In this document: positions 53,242 to 60,315 of the stretch, piece by piece
How positions within the stretch are numbered: position 1 is the first letter of the stretch
Layout of the letters: every line of letters begins with the position of its first letter
Source: a virus
DNA: 64,000 nucleotides
Reading direction: 5' to 3' (one strand)
Virus record (IMG/VR): IMGVR_UViG_3300042308_000216
Span: 31,878-95,877 of that record
Made by a program: the position numbers and the translations under genes
The notes under the pieces: generated by a model
What the model saw: the letters and a program-made list of their open reading frames with translations, nothing else
The model's database searches: none
What the model was told of the DNA's origin: nothing

Positions 53242-54132
53242 TTAGTTAATAAATTTACGAATTACATTACCATTCTCATACTTGATAATCTTAAATCCTG
53301 GTGTGTTTAAAGTTGTTGGTAATCCCATAATATCATACACTTTATATTGTAATGAGTATGGATAGTATACACAGATTATTGTGTATTCATGTCTCACACC
53401 ATTAAAATCATACTCTACTAATCTATAGTAATTATTACCTTCATAAGGTTTATCATCTATAGCTTTGTAGTTTAGTGCTCTTGTAGAGTTACCACTAGCT
53501 TTAACTCTACTAACTTCTTTAAAGTTAATAGCATCACTAGATTTCTCAATTACAAAGTAATCAGAACTTGTTTCAGTTGCTGTAGTCCAGCATAGGTTAA
53601 TTAAACCATTTTGTGTTTCACCTTGAAAACTCAATAGTTCAATTACTAAAGGAATATCTACAAACCAATAAGGGCATATAGCATTAAATCCTTGACAAAA
53701 TCTACCAACAGCAGTAGCTGTTAGAGTCCATGTATAAGTGTGTCCTTCTAAAATTTGAAAGGAATAACCTTCATCAATAAATTGACAAGTGGTGTTATCA
53801 TATAATCCCGTATACAAAAAATTAACATTTGTACAAGAAAGTACACTATAACCACTGTTAATATAAATGAAGTTATCAGCCACACTAGTAAATGTGAAAG
53901 AATAGGTAATAGAATTAGAAGCAGGAACAATACTATAACAATATTGGTTGTTTCTAAGAAATTCATAAGAGTCTGGTACATAGCTTATTTCTTTTAGCAA
54001 TAATGTTGATGTGTCACAGGCAGAATTTAATCTGAGGTTACTATCAAACAGGCTATCTTCAATCTTTCTAAAACCTTGTCCTTGTAATGATAATGAAGAT
54101 ACAATCAGCATTAAAATTATATAAGGGTACAT
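53242..54132 (-). CDS. Secreted protein resembling a Bacteroidota type IX secretion cargo
   Basis: 296 residues. An N-terminal signal peptide (YPYIILMLIVSSLSLQGQG) is followed by a Cys-containing beta region. Residues about 165-255 contain the phrase pattern of Bacteroidota surface proteins: LLSFQGE, INLCWTTATETSSDYFVIEKS, FKEVSRVKASGNSTRALNYKA and NNYYRLVEYDFNG. The last about 35 residues (YKVYDIMG, then GFKIIKYENGNVIRKFIN) resemble the end of a type A T9SS C-terminal sorting domain, shortened. Such C-termini direct proteins across the outer membrane. This looks like a gene acquired from a Bacteroidota host. A TAnnTTTG promoter motif precedes it, suggesting its own control. Function after export is unknown. 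Confidence 0.7.
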   Translation of the reverse strand: MYPYIILMLIVSSLSLQGQGFRKIEDSLFDSNLRLNSACDTSTLLLKEISYVPDSYEFLRNNQYCYSIVPASNSITYSFTFTSVADNFIYINSGYSVLSCTNVNFLYTGLYDNTTCQFIDEGYSFQILEGHTYTWTLTATAVGRFCQGFNAICPYWFVDIPLVIELLSFQGETQNGLINLCWTTATETSSDYFVIEKSSDAINFKEVSRVKASGNSTRALNYKAIDDKPYEGNNYYRLVEYDFNGVRHEYTIICVYYPYSLQYKVYDIMGLPTTLNTPGFKIIKYENGNVIRKFIN

Positions 54133-54139
54133 AATGTTA

Positions 54140-54147
54140 CAAAGATA
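54140..54147 (-). promoter_or_regulatory. Bacteroidota-type -7 promoter motif candidate
   Basis: On the - strand TATCTTTG matches the TAnnTTTG box and lies 7 nt before the ATG of the T9SS-like gene. A transcript from here would have almost no leader. No good -33 TTTG box was found at the right distance, so this is a candidate only. Confidence 0.35.
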
Positions 54148-54152
54148 CGGAA

Positions 54153-56000
54153 TTATTTATCCCAATAATCTGCTATCTTACAGTCTACTACAATAGGTAC
54201 AGATTTAATAACTTCTTGAGCAGATTCTACCATTAATTTATCTAGTTCTAACTTCCACCATTCACATAAATCTTCAGGACATTCTGTTTGTATCTCGTCA
54301 TAAACTGATAGTAATATGTTGATAGGCAATGCTCTAGCATCAATAAACCTTTGTACTTTAACTAATGCTGATTTAATAATATCACCATTGGTGCCTTGAA
54401 TAGGAGTATTCTTACCTGCTCTTTCAATCTCACCTTGTCTAATAAAGTTTTCTTTATTGTCATAACCAGCAAACCATCTAATTCTACCATAAGGTTGACC
54501 ACTTTTGATATAACCTCTAGCTTTAGCTAGTTCACCTAATACATTAAGAAACTTTTCTACATCAGGTACTACTTTAAAGAATTTCTTGATAATCTTATCA
54601 GCTTCACCAACAGGAATTTGCATAGTATCTGCAAGTTTAAACTTTGACATACCATAAGCAAGACCAAAATTGATAGTTTTCTGAATATCTCTGTAAGCTA
54701 CACCTTTCTTAAATGGTGTTTCTTGTTTAACATCAGTAATAGGTATATCAAATGTTGCTGCACATAGTACAGAATGCAAATCTTGACCATCATTAAAAGC
54801 ATTAACCCATAATGGATCTTTGCTAAACTCTGCTATGATTCTTAATTCCATACCACTATAGTCACCACCAACTATCTTATAACCTTGTTGAGGTATAAAA
54901 CAATTTCTAATCTGTTTACCAAGTTCACCTTTAGATGGAATTTGATTTAGATTAGGTTCACTAACTGATATTCTGCCTGTAGATAGAATTTGCCATACAT
55001 CATAATGGATTCTACCTGTGTTTCTATTAACAAACTTTAGAAACTCTTTACCAAATGCTGATTCTAATTTACTATATCTATTATAGTTAATCAATTCTTT
55101 AACTAATGGATGTTTATCCTTGTTAATTTGTAAGAATCTATCACCAGTACTGTCAGTATCAAATCCTAAGTCTTTTAATATGTTTAGTTTTTGCAATGGG
55201 CTACCCCAGTTAATACCTAGCTCTCTTGTTTCATACTCAAATAAACTAGTTTGTACATACTTTGGTATATACTTGTTTAGTTTTGGTTCTGATTTAAGAA
55301 TGCTATCTAATTTACCTTCAATCTCAAGAGTACCTTTTCCTGTAATCTCTGCTATCTCTAACCATTTAGTCTTGTTAATAGATATACCAGTATATTCCAT
55401 TCTAGCAAATACTCTTGTTACTTGATTCTCAAGTCTAACTACATTTTCTAAGTTGTATTTTTTAACTTGCTCCATCTGTTTATCCATAATCTGTTTAAGA
55501 TATGTAACATCATCAGCACAGTATTTTACAACTCTTGTAGTTAATCCTTCTCTATGTATTCCACCTCTAATAGATTTATCTAGTACTGCACCACAATATT
55601 TCATTGCTAGTGCATCTAATCCTAGTTTTCTATCTTCTAATCCTGTAGTTAATATACACTCTACTAGAAATGTATCATATACATTCCTAATATTAATACC
55701 TAACTTCAAAAAGAACTTTAAGTCAAACTTAGCATTCTGCAATATAAATAGCCTATTACTCTCAAGTATTGGTTTAAAATACATAGGGTCAATAGTCTTG
55801 TTATCAATAACAAATTGATCATTCTCTGTACCAAATTGCTGAGTTAATAAACTGCAAGTATGTGGATCAAGACCTGTAGTTTCAGTATCTAATTCAATTA
55901 CTCCACACTCTGCTATTTTATTGTATGCTTCTTCTTTACTAATGATAGTATAAGTATCACTCTTAAAGAGTTCCTGATTCGTTGTTATTAGGTAAACCAT
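54153..56000 (-). CDS. Family A DNA polymerase with 3'-5' exonuclease
   Basis: 615 residues. The proofreading domain keeps Exo I (IELDTETTGL), Exo II (LQNAKFDLKFF) and Exo III (YCADDVTYL). The polymerase domain shows motif A (GGDYSGMELRIIAEFS), motif B (RDIQKTINFGLAYGMS) and motif C (LLSVYDEIQTE). In motif C the usual His of VHDE is Tyr. It lacks the 5' nuclease domain, which is supplied by the separate FEN gene. This is the replicative polymerase of the phage; crAss-like groups differ in using family A or B, and this is an A-type lineage. Start overlaps the upstream gene by 38 nt. Confidence 0.92.
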   Translation of the reverse strand: MVYLITTNQELFKSDTYTIISKEEAYNKIAECGVIELDTETTGLDPHTCSLLTQQFGTENDQFVIDNKTIDPMYFKPILESNRLFILQNAKFDLKFFLKLGINIRNVYDTFLVECILTTGLEDRKLGLDALAMKYCGAVLDKSIRGGIHREGLTTRVVKYCADDVTYLKQIMDKQMEQVKKYNLENVVRLENQVTRVFARMEYTGISINKTKWLEIAEITGKGTLEIEGKLDSILKSEPKLNKYIPKYVQTSLFEYETRELGINWGSPLQKLNILKDLGFDTDSTGDRFLQINKDKHPLVKELINYNRYSKLESAFGKEFLKFVNRNTGRIHYDVWQILSTGRISVSEPNLNQIPSKGELGKQIRNCFIPQQGYKIVGGDYSGMELRIIAEFSKDPLWVNAFNDGQDLHSVLCAATFDIPITDVKQETPFKKGVAYRDIQKTINFGLAYGMSKFKLADTMQIPVGEADKIIKKFFKVVPDVEKFLNVLGELAKARGYIKSGQPYGRIRWFAGYDNKENFIRQGEIERAGKNTPIQGTNGDIIKSALVKVQRFIDARALPINILLSVYDEIQTECPEDLCEWWKLELDKLMVESAQEVIKSVPIVVDCKIADYWDK

Positions 56001-56232
56001 TTTTATCTATTTCATGTTGTAGATACCATATTGCTTTCTTTAAGTCTTCAATTCTATCTCCTTTAGCACCTGCTCTAGCAATATACTTTACAGCATTACC
56101 TAAACAAAATCCAAGTTCCCAAGCATCAATTACTTTAATAGCTTCATAAGGATTGCCTTTACCTTTATAGTGATTTGGATGATTTACATTATCCACACAT
56201 TCAGTTTTCCATTGTTTATAGTAATCTATCAT
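55963..56232 (-). CDS. DUF3310-like protein
   Basis: 89 residues. The phrase VNHPNHYKGKGNPYEAIKVI, then LGNAVKYIARAGAKGDRIEDLKKAIWYLQHEI fits the DUF3310 family of short phage proteins (SaV-like), often seen near polymerases or nucleotide enzymes. The family is annotated by analogy only as nucleotide-metabolism linked. It overlaps the polymerase start by 38 nt and its own start sits at the stop of the next gene. Confidence 0.78.
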   Translation of the reverse strand: MIDYYKQWKTECVDNVNHPNHYKGKGNPYEAIKVIDAWELGFCLGNAVKYIARAGAKGDRIEDLKKAIWYLQHEIDKNGLPNNNESGTL

Positions 56233-56432
56233 CAGAATATCTCCTCTATTATACCTAATACTTCTGCAATACCAAAAGCAATTGCTGCTGATACTAACAT
56301 ATTACATCCTAAAAATGTACATGCACCAAATCTAATCATAGATTTCATAAAACTAATAGTTTGATGTATTCTTGGATTAGGTAGTTCATTTAACTTTTCT
56401 CTATCTTTTATATTTATGATTTTATTTTTCAT
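56232..56432 (-). CDS. Small membrane protein
   Basis: 66 residues from the ATG at 56432, which forms an ATGA overlap with the upstream stop. After a polar N-terminus there is a hydrophobic, cysteine-containing stretch (MIRFGACTFLGCNMLVSAAI, then AFGIAEVLGIIEEIF) that looks like one or two transmembrane helices. No family is recognised. Confidence 0.55.
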   Translation of the reverse strand: MKNKIINIKDREKLNELPNPRIHQTISFMKSMIRFGACTFLGCNMLVSAAIAFGIAEVLGIIEEIF

Positions 56433-56623
56433 AACCATCTTTTTTGAGCTTTGTTTATTATTTCTAAAATCTCTTCTTGAGATTCTCTTACTCTATATGG
56501 AGAAGCTGTTGTTTCTACTGATGTACAATTAGGCAATGGATACAAACTAACAATATGATTTATGTTAATGTTTATATAATTAGCATTATTTTGCAAATGT
56601 AATTTAATAAATATATTTTTCAT
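56429..56623 (-). CDS. FlbD-like small protein
   Basis: 64 residues. The pattern of hydrophobic strand, YINININHIVSLYPL, then TASPYRVRESQEEILEIINKA matches small beta-hairpin proteins of the FlbD-like type: start with a strand, a central N-I-V-S turn, and a VxES-x-EEI helix end. These occur in phages and bacteria with unknown molecular role. Coupled on both sides by ATGA overlaps. Confidence 0.55.
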   Translation of the reverse strand: MKNIFIKLHLQNNANYINININHIVSLYPLPNCTSVETTASPYRVRESQEEILEIINKAQKRWL

Positions 56624-56871
56624 AATTCATTTAGTTGTTTTAATATTGTTTCTTTGTTTTCAATAGCAAACCAATACATGTTTACATTATCACTATAGTT
56701 AGTACTCCAACCTGGAGAATACTCTTGTAATTTATCATGCTTAATTAGTTTTCTAGATATTGTACTATCTGTAGTAATTACTATAATTGAACACTCTTGG
56801 TATACAACGTATAGTTTCTGTGAATAACTATTAATAGTTATAAACAGTAATAATGTTAATATTGCTTTCAT
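56620..56871 (-). CDS. Small secreted protein
   Basis: 83 residues with a clear signal peptide (MKAILTLLLFITINSYSQK; cleavage after SYS) of Bacteroidota type ending in Gln. The mature part is polar, about 64 residues, with no known domain. It is one of several exported small proteins in this part of the genome. Confidence 0.55.
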   Translation of the reverse strand: MKAILTLLLFITINSYSQKLYVVYQECSIIVITTDSTISRKLIKHDKLQEYSPGWSTNYSDNVNMYWFAIENKETILKQLNEL

Positions 56872-57164
56872 ATTTTATCTATTGTTGGTGGGTAAAACTC
56901 TACACAGTAAACTCTAAATTTATCTGTGTATGTATTATCCCAATTGTTACCATTTGTACAACATTCATATTCATAATAACCTTCATAATCACTAGGATAT
57001 TTAGAATTATATGGTATAAATGCTATAAATTTACCTGAGTTTCTTTCATCAGCACCGCAATAATTATCTAATGCTTTTCTCATATTGTCAAATGAGTCTG
57101 CAGAAATTACTGGAAACTTTTCATCAAAGTCACAAGCTATATAAATTGCTCTAACTTTTATCAT
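56868..57164 (-). CDS. Small hypothetical protein
   Basis: 98 residues, Tyr- and Asn-rich (YNSKYPSDYEGYYEYECCTNGNNWD read in parts), with a strand-helix opening (RAIYIACDFDEKFPVISADSFDNMRKALDNYCG). The N-terminal half recalls small alpha/beta regulatory proteins. It is coupled to the next gene by ATGA and sits directly after the radical SAM gene. Confidence 0.45.
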   Translation of the reverse strand: MIKVRAIYIACDFDEKFPVISADSFDNMRKALDNYCGADERNSGKFIAFIPYNSKYPSDYEGYYEYECCTNGNNWDNTYTDKFRVYCVEFYPPTIDKI

Positions 57165-57165
57165 A

Positions 57166-57999
57166 TTAAAAAATATATCTTATTGTTGTTAAATCAAAGA
57201 ACTCAGCATATAATGCTTTAAATTCTTTTAATAGTCTTGTTTTGTGTTCTAATGGATATCTCATTACTCCTGATGCATTCTTAACTTCAGAACTATATCT
57301 CATAATCTCTCTAGCTTCATCAGTAGTTTTAGCCATTTGATTAGGATGATTAGTAAGAGCTATAATCTCACATTTATTCTCACCTGCCATCTGTTTAACT
57401 TCAGCAAATAAATAAGCATATGCTTCAGTCCAACTTGGATAGAATATCAATGGACTATAGTTAATATGTACTTCCCAACCTAAATCTTTAAGCCTATTGA
57501 TGTCTTGTATTCTATCAGATATTTTTTGCATATTAGGTTCTAGTATATCTGAGAATCTCTGTGGCATTAAACTAACTCTAACTCTAGGTTTTTTAATAAA
57601 ATGATTAACATCTAGCTTTAATAATCCTGGATATTTAGTAGCCATTGTAGTATTTAATCTAGGATGGTCATCATATCTTTTAAGATAGTCTAATAGTGGT
57701 TCAGGCATATGCTTTTGCATTAATACCAAATCACTATTACAAGCTATATCTACCATAGTATACACAGGATCTTGTTGGTCTGGTACTTTAGTATATGATT
57801 TCTCCCATTCTACAACAGAATTAAATACATCATCTACATTGCTGTTTACAAATACTCTAGTATCATTGTGTCTAGACATATAACAATATGTATTAACACA
57901 ACCACCAAAGCAACCATATATAACATTAGGTGCTATACAATTAGCACTGTTGTCATTAGGTTTAGTTACTAATGTTTTAGTTTTTTGTATCTTAATCAT
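57166..57999 (-). CDS. Radical SAM protein, spore-photoproduct-lyase-like
   Basis: 277 residues. The region NCIAPNVIYGCFGGCVNTYCYM holds three cysteines in a radical-SAM-like cluster motif, but spaced C-x3-C-x4-C instead of the usual C-x3-C-x2-C. Downstream it keeps features of SplB-like photolesion/radical enzymes (VRVSLMPQRFSDILEPN; WEVHINYSPLIFYPSWTEAY; LTNHPNQMA). SplB-type enzymes repair UV lesions, so a phage repair role is possible, though many relatives act on other substrates. ATGA coupling links it to the upstream HExxH gene. Confidence 0.72.
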   Translation of the reverse strand: MIKIQKTKTLVTKPNDNSANCIAPNVIYGCFGGCVNTYCYMSRHNDTRVFVNSNVDDVFNSVVEWEKSYTKVPDQQDPVYTMVDIACNSDLVLMQKHMPEPLLDYLKRYDDHPRLNTTMATKYPGLLKLDVNHFIKKPRVRVSLMPQRFSDILEPNMQKISDRIQDINRLKDLGWEVHINYSPLIFYPSWTEAYAYLFAEVKQMAGENKCEIIALTNHPNQMAKTTDEAREIMRYSSEVKNASGVMRYPLEHKTRLLKEFKALYAEFFDLTTIRYIF

Positions 58000-58361
58000 A
58001 ATTTCTTTTTAGCGTTGTTTACAATTTCAAATACTTTATATGATTCAAGTTCTGCCCATGTAATAAGTTCTTCTTCATCACTATGTAAATCAAAGCTCAT
58101 GTGCATAAGCTCATGCATGATGAGTCCAAAGGTTTCAATGTCAGTATTACATCTGCTTAAATTGATAAATACAAAATGCTCATTAGAATTTGGAATAATA
58201 TTGCACCATCCTGCAATGTATGCAGATTCAGTTGTATTATTATGCTTTTCACAATCTGCAAGATTAAGTCCATGCATTTCTGTAACATTATAATGTGTGA
58301 ATATATCACAAGGATTATAACTCATTAATAGAGTATATAATGCAAATTTAATTTCTATCAT
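57996..58361 (-). CDS. Putative HExxH metallopeptidase-like protein
   Basis: 121 residues. The motif HELMHMSFDLH (residues about 88-98) is a zinc-binding HExxH with a further histidine, in a helix-like context. The N-terminal part is strand/loop-rich (IIPNSNEHFVFINLSR). Size and motif resemble small phage or ImmA-like metalloproteins. Its end overlaps the radical SAM gene by ATGA, so they are expressed together. The substrate is unknown. Confidence 0.6.
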   Translation of the reverse strand: MIEIKFALYTLLMSYNPCDIFTHYNVTEMHGLNLADCEKHNNTTESAYIAGWCNIIPNSNEHFVFINLSRCNTDIETFGLIMHELMHMSFDLHSDEEELITWAELESYKVFEIVNNAKKKL

Positions 58362-58395
58362 GTTTAAGTTTTAATATTGTTAAAAATATAATTAA

Positions 58396-58443
58396 ACAGA
58401 GCGTGCTTGGAAACTTAATCCACTACACTATATGCTTCTCTGT
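58396..58443 (-). ncRNA. Folded element, tRNA-like fragment?
   Basis: A 48-nt element closed by ACAGAG/CTCTGT, with inner pairs GTG/CAC and TGGA/TCCA around a 7-nt loop TTAAGTT. The portion TATAGTGTAGTGG recalls a tRNA D arm, but there is no T arm. It lies between the tmRNA 3' end and the HExxH gene. Confidence 0.3.
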
Positions 58444-58477
58444 AAAATTATATTAGGACCATCACAGTTATGATGGA

Positions 58478-58507
58478 CTCCACCAACTAATCCCCATTAG
58501 TGTGGAG
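58478..58507 (-). terminator. Hairpin at the tmRNA 3' end
   Basis: CTCCAC/GTGGAG plus ACTAAT/ATTAGT form a 12-bp stem with a 2-nt bulge and a GGGG-type loop. It includes the 3' strand of the tmRNA acceptor stem, so it would compete with it. A second short hairpin (CCATCA/TGATGG) follows at about 58459-58476. It may be a terminator or a processing signal. Confidence 0.45.
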
Positions 58508-58881
58508 GTAATGGGAGTCGAACCCATGTCTCAAAATAAATTTCAATTGTTTTCTACAAGTTTATCTAGATACCTACTAGCAGGTTTTAACAGTCTTACA
58601 ACTATCAGATAGATTGTGGATTCTATTATCCTCTATATGCCTTTAGAACAAGGTTTTTGTACTTAATTAGACAAGCTCAAGTACAGGAGCTTCAACATCA
58701 TTAAATGATGCTACAAGGTCTGCGATGGCAGATTTACCAACTACGTCAGCAATCTTACCTGTTTCAATAGTGTTTCCAGCTATTATTATCTACTAATATT
58801 TAAAGTCCTCACATTATTAGACAAGGGACTACTTGCTTACATACTTACTCTTTGTATTCTGATCAATACCATGATACCCCC
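58503..58881 (-). ncRNA. ssrA: tmRNA with long, non-LAA tag
   Basis: About 379 nt. The 5' end GGGGGTA pairs over 7 bp with TACCTCC at the 3' end, with a G-U wobble at the third pair, the alanine identity mark. A perfect T arm (ATGGG TTCGACT CCCAT) and the upstream GTATGTAAGCAAGTAGTC region are of tmRNA type; a pseudoknot-like AGTCC/GGACT pairing follows. The tag reading frame, taken from the GGA at 58777 down to TAA at 58667, has 36 codons, beginning GNTIETG and ending APVLELV. Most bacterial tags are about 8-25 codons and end in LAA. No CCA is encoded. It would rescue stalled ribosomes and charge alanine. Confidence 0.85.
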
Positions 58882-58989
58882 AATTTTAACACTCTATTTT
58901 ATCCAACTACAAGTGTTATGGCTGTCCTTGATTTAATCAAGTTAGGAATAAACTACTGAGCTAATCACAACTAGTAAGCTCTTTTGGTG
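58882..58989 (-). other. Leader with several hairpins upstream of the tmRNA
   Basis: No gene. It contains hairpins TAACACT/AGTGTTA (58887-58918), CTTGAT/ATCAAG (58927-58941) and GAGCT/AGCTC (58958-58981). The CTTG/CAAG loop shows a U-U-A-A-A pattern like an anticodon loop, and TTAGCTCAGT recalls a D arm, but there is no T arm, so a tRNA remnant is only a possibility. Confidence 0.35.
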
Positions 58990-59078
58990 CAGATAGTTAA
59001 TCTGAATAGAACTTTGTCCTATTAGCAATCTCATATGGCCATCACACCATTTCTCATCATTCAGAGCTGAACTATCTG
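58990..59078 (-). ncRNA. Folded RNA element with long closing helix
   Basis: CAGATAGTT (58990-58998 complement) pairs perfectly with AACTATCTG (59070-59078) and TCTGAAT (59001-59007) with ATTCAGA (59059-59065), giving a 9-bp plus 7-bp closing stem. Inside is AATAGGAC/GTTCTATT and a small ATGG/CCAT hairpin. No T or anticodon arm of a tRNA fits. Function unknown. Confidence 0.5.
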
Positions 59079-59097
59079 TTGTATGTTACAGAACGTG

Positions 59098-59167
59098 TAG
59101 TCAGAACAGGATTTGCACCTGCTATTTCCTAATGATTAGGTGTCATATCTAAAATGACCTCCTGACT
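59098..59167 (-). tRNA. tRNA-Leu(UAG)-like gene lacking a D arm
   Basis: 70 nt. A 7-bp acceptor (AGTCAGG with TCTGACT) is followed after two bases directly by the anticodon arm GTCAT-TTTAGAT-ATGAC, with U33, anticodon UAG and A37. Next is a class II variable arm CCTAA-TCA-TTAGG and a T arm GCAGG-TGCAAAT-CCTGT; base 55 is G instead of T. There is no space for a D arm: only 5 nt separate it from tRNA-Arg. It could be a degenerate or structurally minimal tRNA reading CUA. Adjacent to the intact tRNA-Arg. Confidence 0.5.
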
Positions 59168-59172
59168 ATTTG

Positions 59173-59244
59173 TGTTCCCACTAGGAATCGAACCTAGATT
59201 GATGGTTTAGAAAACCATTGTTCTATCCGTTGAACTATGGAAAC
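59173..59244 (-). tRNA. tRNA-Arg(UCU)
   Basis: A canonical cloverleaf of 72 nt: acceptor GTTTCCA/TGGGAAC (with one G-U), D arm GTTC/GAAC, anticodon arm ATGGT/ACCAT with loop TTTCTAA (anticodon UCU at 59209-59211), 4-nt variable loop, T arm CTAGG/CCTAG with loop TTCGATT. No CCA is encoded. It decodes AGA, the arginine codon favoured in these AT-rich genes. Confidence 0.92.
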
Positions 59245-59277
59245 AATGTGTAAAATTAAAAAATAAATATTAGAAAG

Positions 59278-59347
59278 CCATATAAAAACTAACATTTATT
59301 TTGTCGATGTAAAACTGTTTAGTTTTATGTTTAAAATAGGTTATATG
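59278..59347 (-). ncRNA. Inverted-repeat element between tRNA-Arg and the next gene
   Basis: CCATATAA/TTATATGG form a perfect 8-bp outer stem, with inner TATTTT/AAAATA and AAAACT/AGTTTT pairs. It sits between a gene stop and the tRNA. It may end the mRNA or guide processing of the RNA gene cluster. Confidence 0.4.
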
Positions 59348-59364
59348 GTTTTTTTAGTAAAATC

Positions 59365-59748
59365 TTAATGCCAATAGAAAAAGTAACCACTTTCATCTTT
59401 ATAATGGTATATTGAATATACAATTCCATTATCTCTTAACATCCATCCATCATATACTTTAAAGTATTTTCTAGTATTATAAGTATTAATAATATAATCA
59501 GCTGCTTCTTTTGTAATAGCTAAAATTAATATTGAAGTACAAATACTATCTGCATCTAAATAATAATTAACAATTACATCAGAATGAGGATAGCGTTCTA
59601 AATAAAATCTACCCTGTGGTGAATGTTTATATTCAATACCTTCAAACTTAAAATCATTGTAAAGTTCTTTTCCTGTTTTATTTAAGCTTACTTGTGAATT
59701 TGCTGTCAATGTAATCATTAAAACAGCAGCAATCAATAAATTTTTCAT
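59365..59748 (-). CDS. Small secreted protein
   Basis: 127 residues with a signal peptide (MKNLLIAAVLMITLTANSQ) that ends in Gln, a Bacteroidota habit. The mature part is rich in Tyr and Asp with strand-helix features (GKELYNDFKFEGIEYK; VYDGWMLRDNGIVYSIYHYK). No domain known. It may act in the periplasm or outside the cell. A strong hairpin lies 38 nt upstream. Confidence 0.55.
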   Translation of the reverse strand: MKNLLIAAVLMITLTANSQVSLNKTGKELYNDFKFEGIEYKHSPQGRFYLERYPHSDVIVNYYLDADSICTSILILAITKEAADYIINTYNTRKYFKVYDGWMLRDNGIVYSIYHYKDESGYFFYWH

Positions 59749-59785
59749 GTTAATTTAGGGATTAGAGATTAAAAATAAAAATAAA

Positions 59786-59809
59786 AATGGGGGCTTTTAC
59801 ACCCCCATT
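59786..59809 (-). terminator. Strong intrinsic terminator
   Basis: A perfect 8-bp stem AATGGGGG/CCCCCATT, loop CTTTTACA. Reading leftward it continues as TTTATTTTTATTTTTAATC. It closes the transcript that includes the 159-residue gene at 59832, just 23 nt after its stop. Confidence 0.85.
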
Positions 59810-59831
59810 AAAGCAACAACTCTTTGTTTAA

Positions 59832-60311
59832 TTATCCACCAATTTCAGCACGAAGTGCTTCTAAAGCAGATACATTGTTGTTAACTGGTGCTTCTGCCAT
59901 AATTTCATGGCCTTTGCTTTTGAATGCAGCTTTCACTGTTGATTCATAAGCAGGAGAGTCAGTGTCTCCAAATACTATTGTAGTATATGTTGATACTGTT
60001 TTAGTGCTACCATCAGATGCTGTAATGTCGTAAGCTACAACCTCTCTGGTTTCAATAGAACCAGCGAACCATCCACCAAGTGAAGGATTATTTGCATTGA
60101 AAATTGGATCTGCATAACCTGCATCCATTTTGTTTAAATAGCTATTCTCATAGCAATTGATTTTAACTGTTTTAGACTGACTTGCTGGCAATAACATTTT
60201 CCCAAAAGGGGTATCTACATGTTTTACCTCGCTAAAAGCTACTGTTTTATAGCTTCTGTTGTTTCTGTCTTGTTTTACTTCTGACTCAGATGTTTTTACA
60301 ATAGTGTTCAT
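59832..60311 (-). CDS. Hypothetical protein, probably highly expressed
   Basis: 159 residues, beta-rich with many Thr and Ser (YKTVAFSEVKHVDTPFGKMLLP; YDITASDGSTKTVSTYTTIVFGD), and a charged C-terminal helix (NNNVSALEALRAEIGG). The composition resembles small phage DNA-binding or scaffold proteins. It has a leader of repeated AAC/AAAAAC units and a strong terminator directly after it, which suggests abundant mRNA. I cannot name the family. Confidence 0.5.
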   Translation of the reverse strand: MNTIVKTSESEVKQDRNNRSYKTVAFSEVKHVDTPFGKMLLPASQSKTVKINCYENSYLNKMDAGYADPIFNANNPSLGGWFAGSIETREVVAYDITASDGSTKTVSTYTTIVFGDTDSPAYESTVKAAFKSKGHEIMAEAPVNNNVSALEALRAEIGG

Positions 60312-60315
60312 AATT

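Noticed and set aside
58882-58989. Second tRNA-Leu(UAA)
   Set aside because: An anticodon-like loop and a D-arm-like string occur, but there is no T arm and the acceptor pairing is weak.
59098-59167. Suppressor tRNA for TAG codons
   Set aside because: The anticodon is UAG, which reads CUA (Leu). A TAG suppressor would need anticodon CUA, and all ORFs here read through with the standard code.
59098-59167. Normal cloverleaf with D arm at GTCA/TGAC and anticodon arm CCTAA/TTAGG
   Set aside because: The supposed anticodon arm is 13 nt with a 3-nt loop and no U33, while the alternative reading gives proper anticodon and variable arms.
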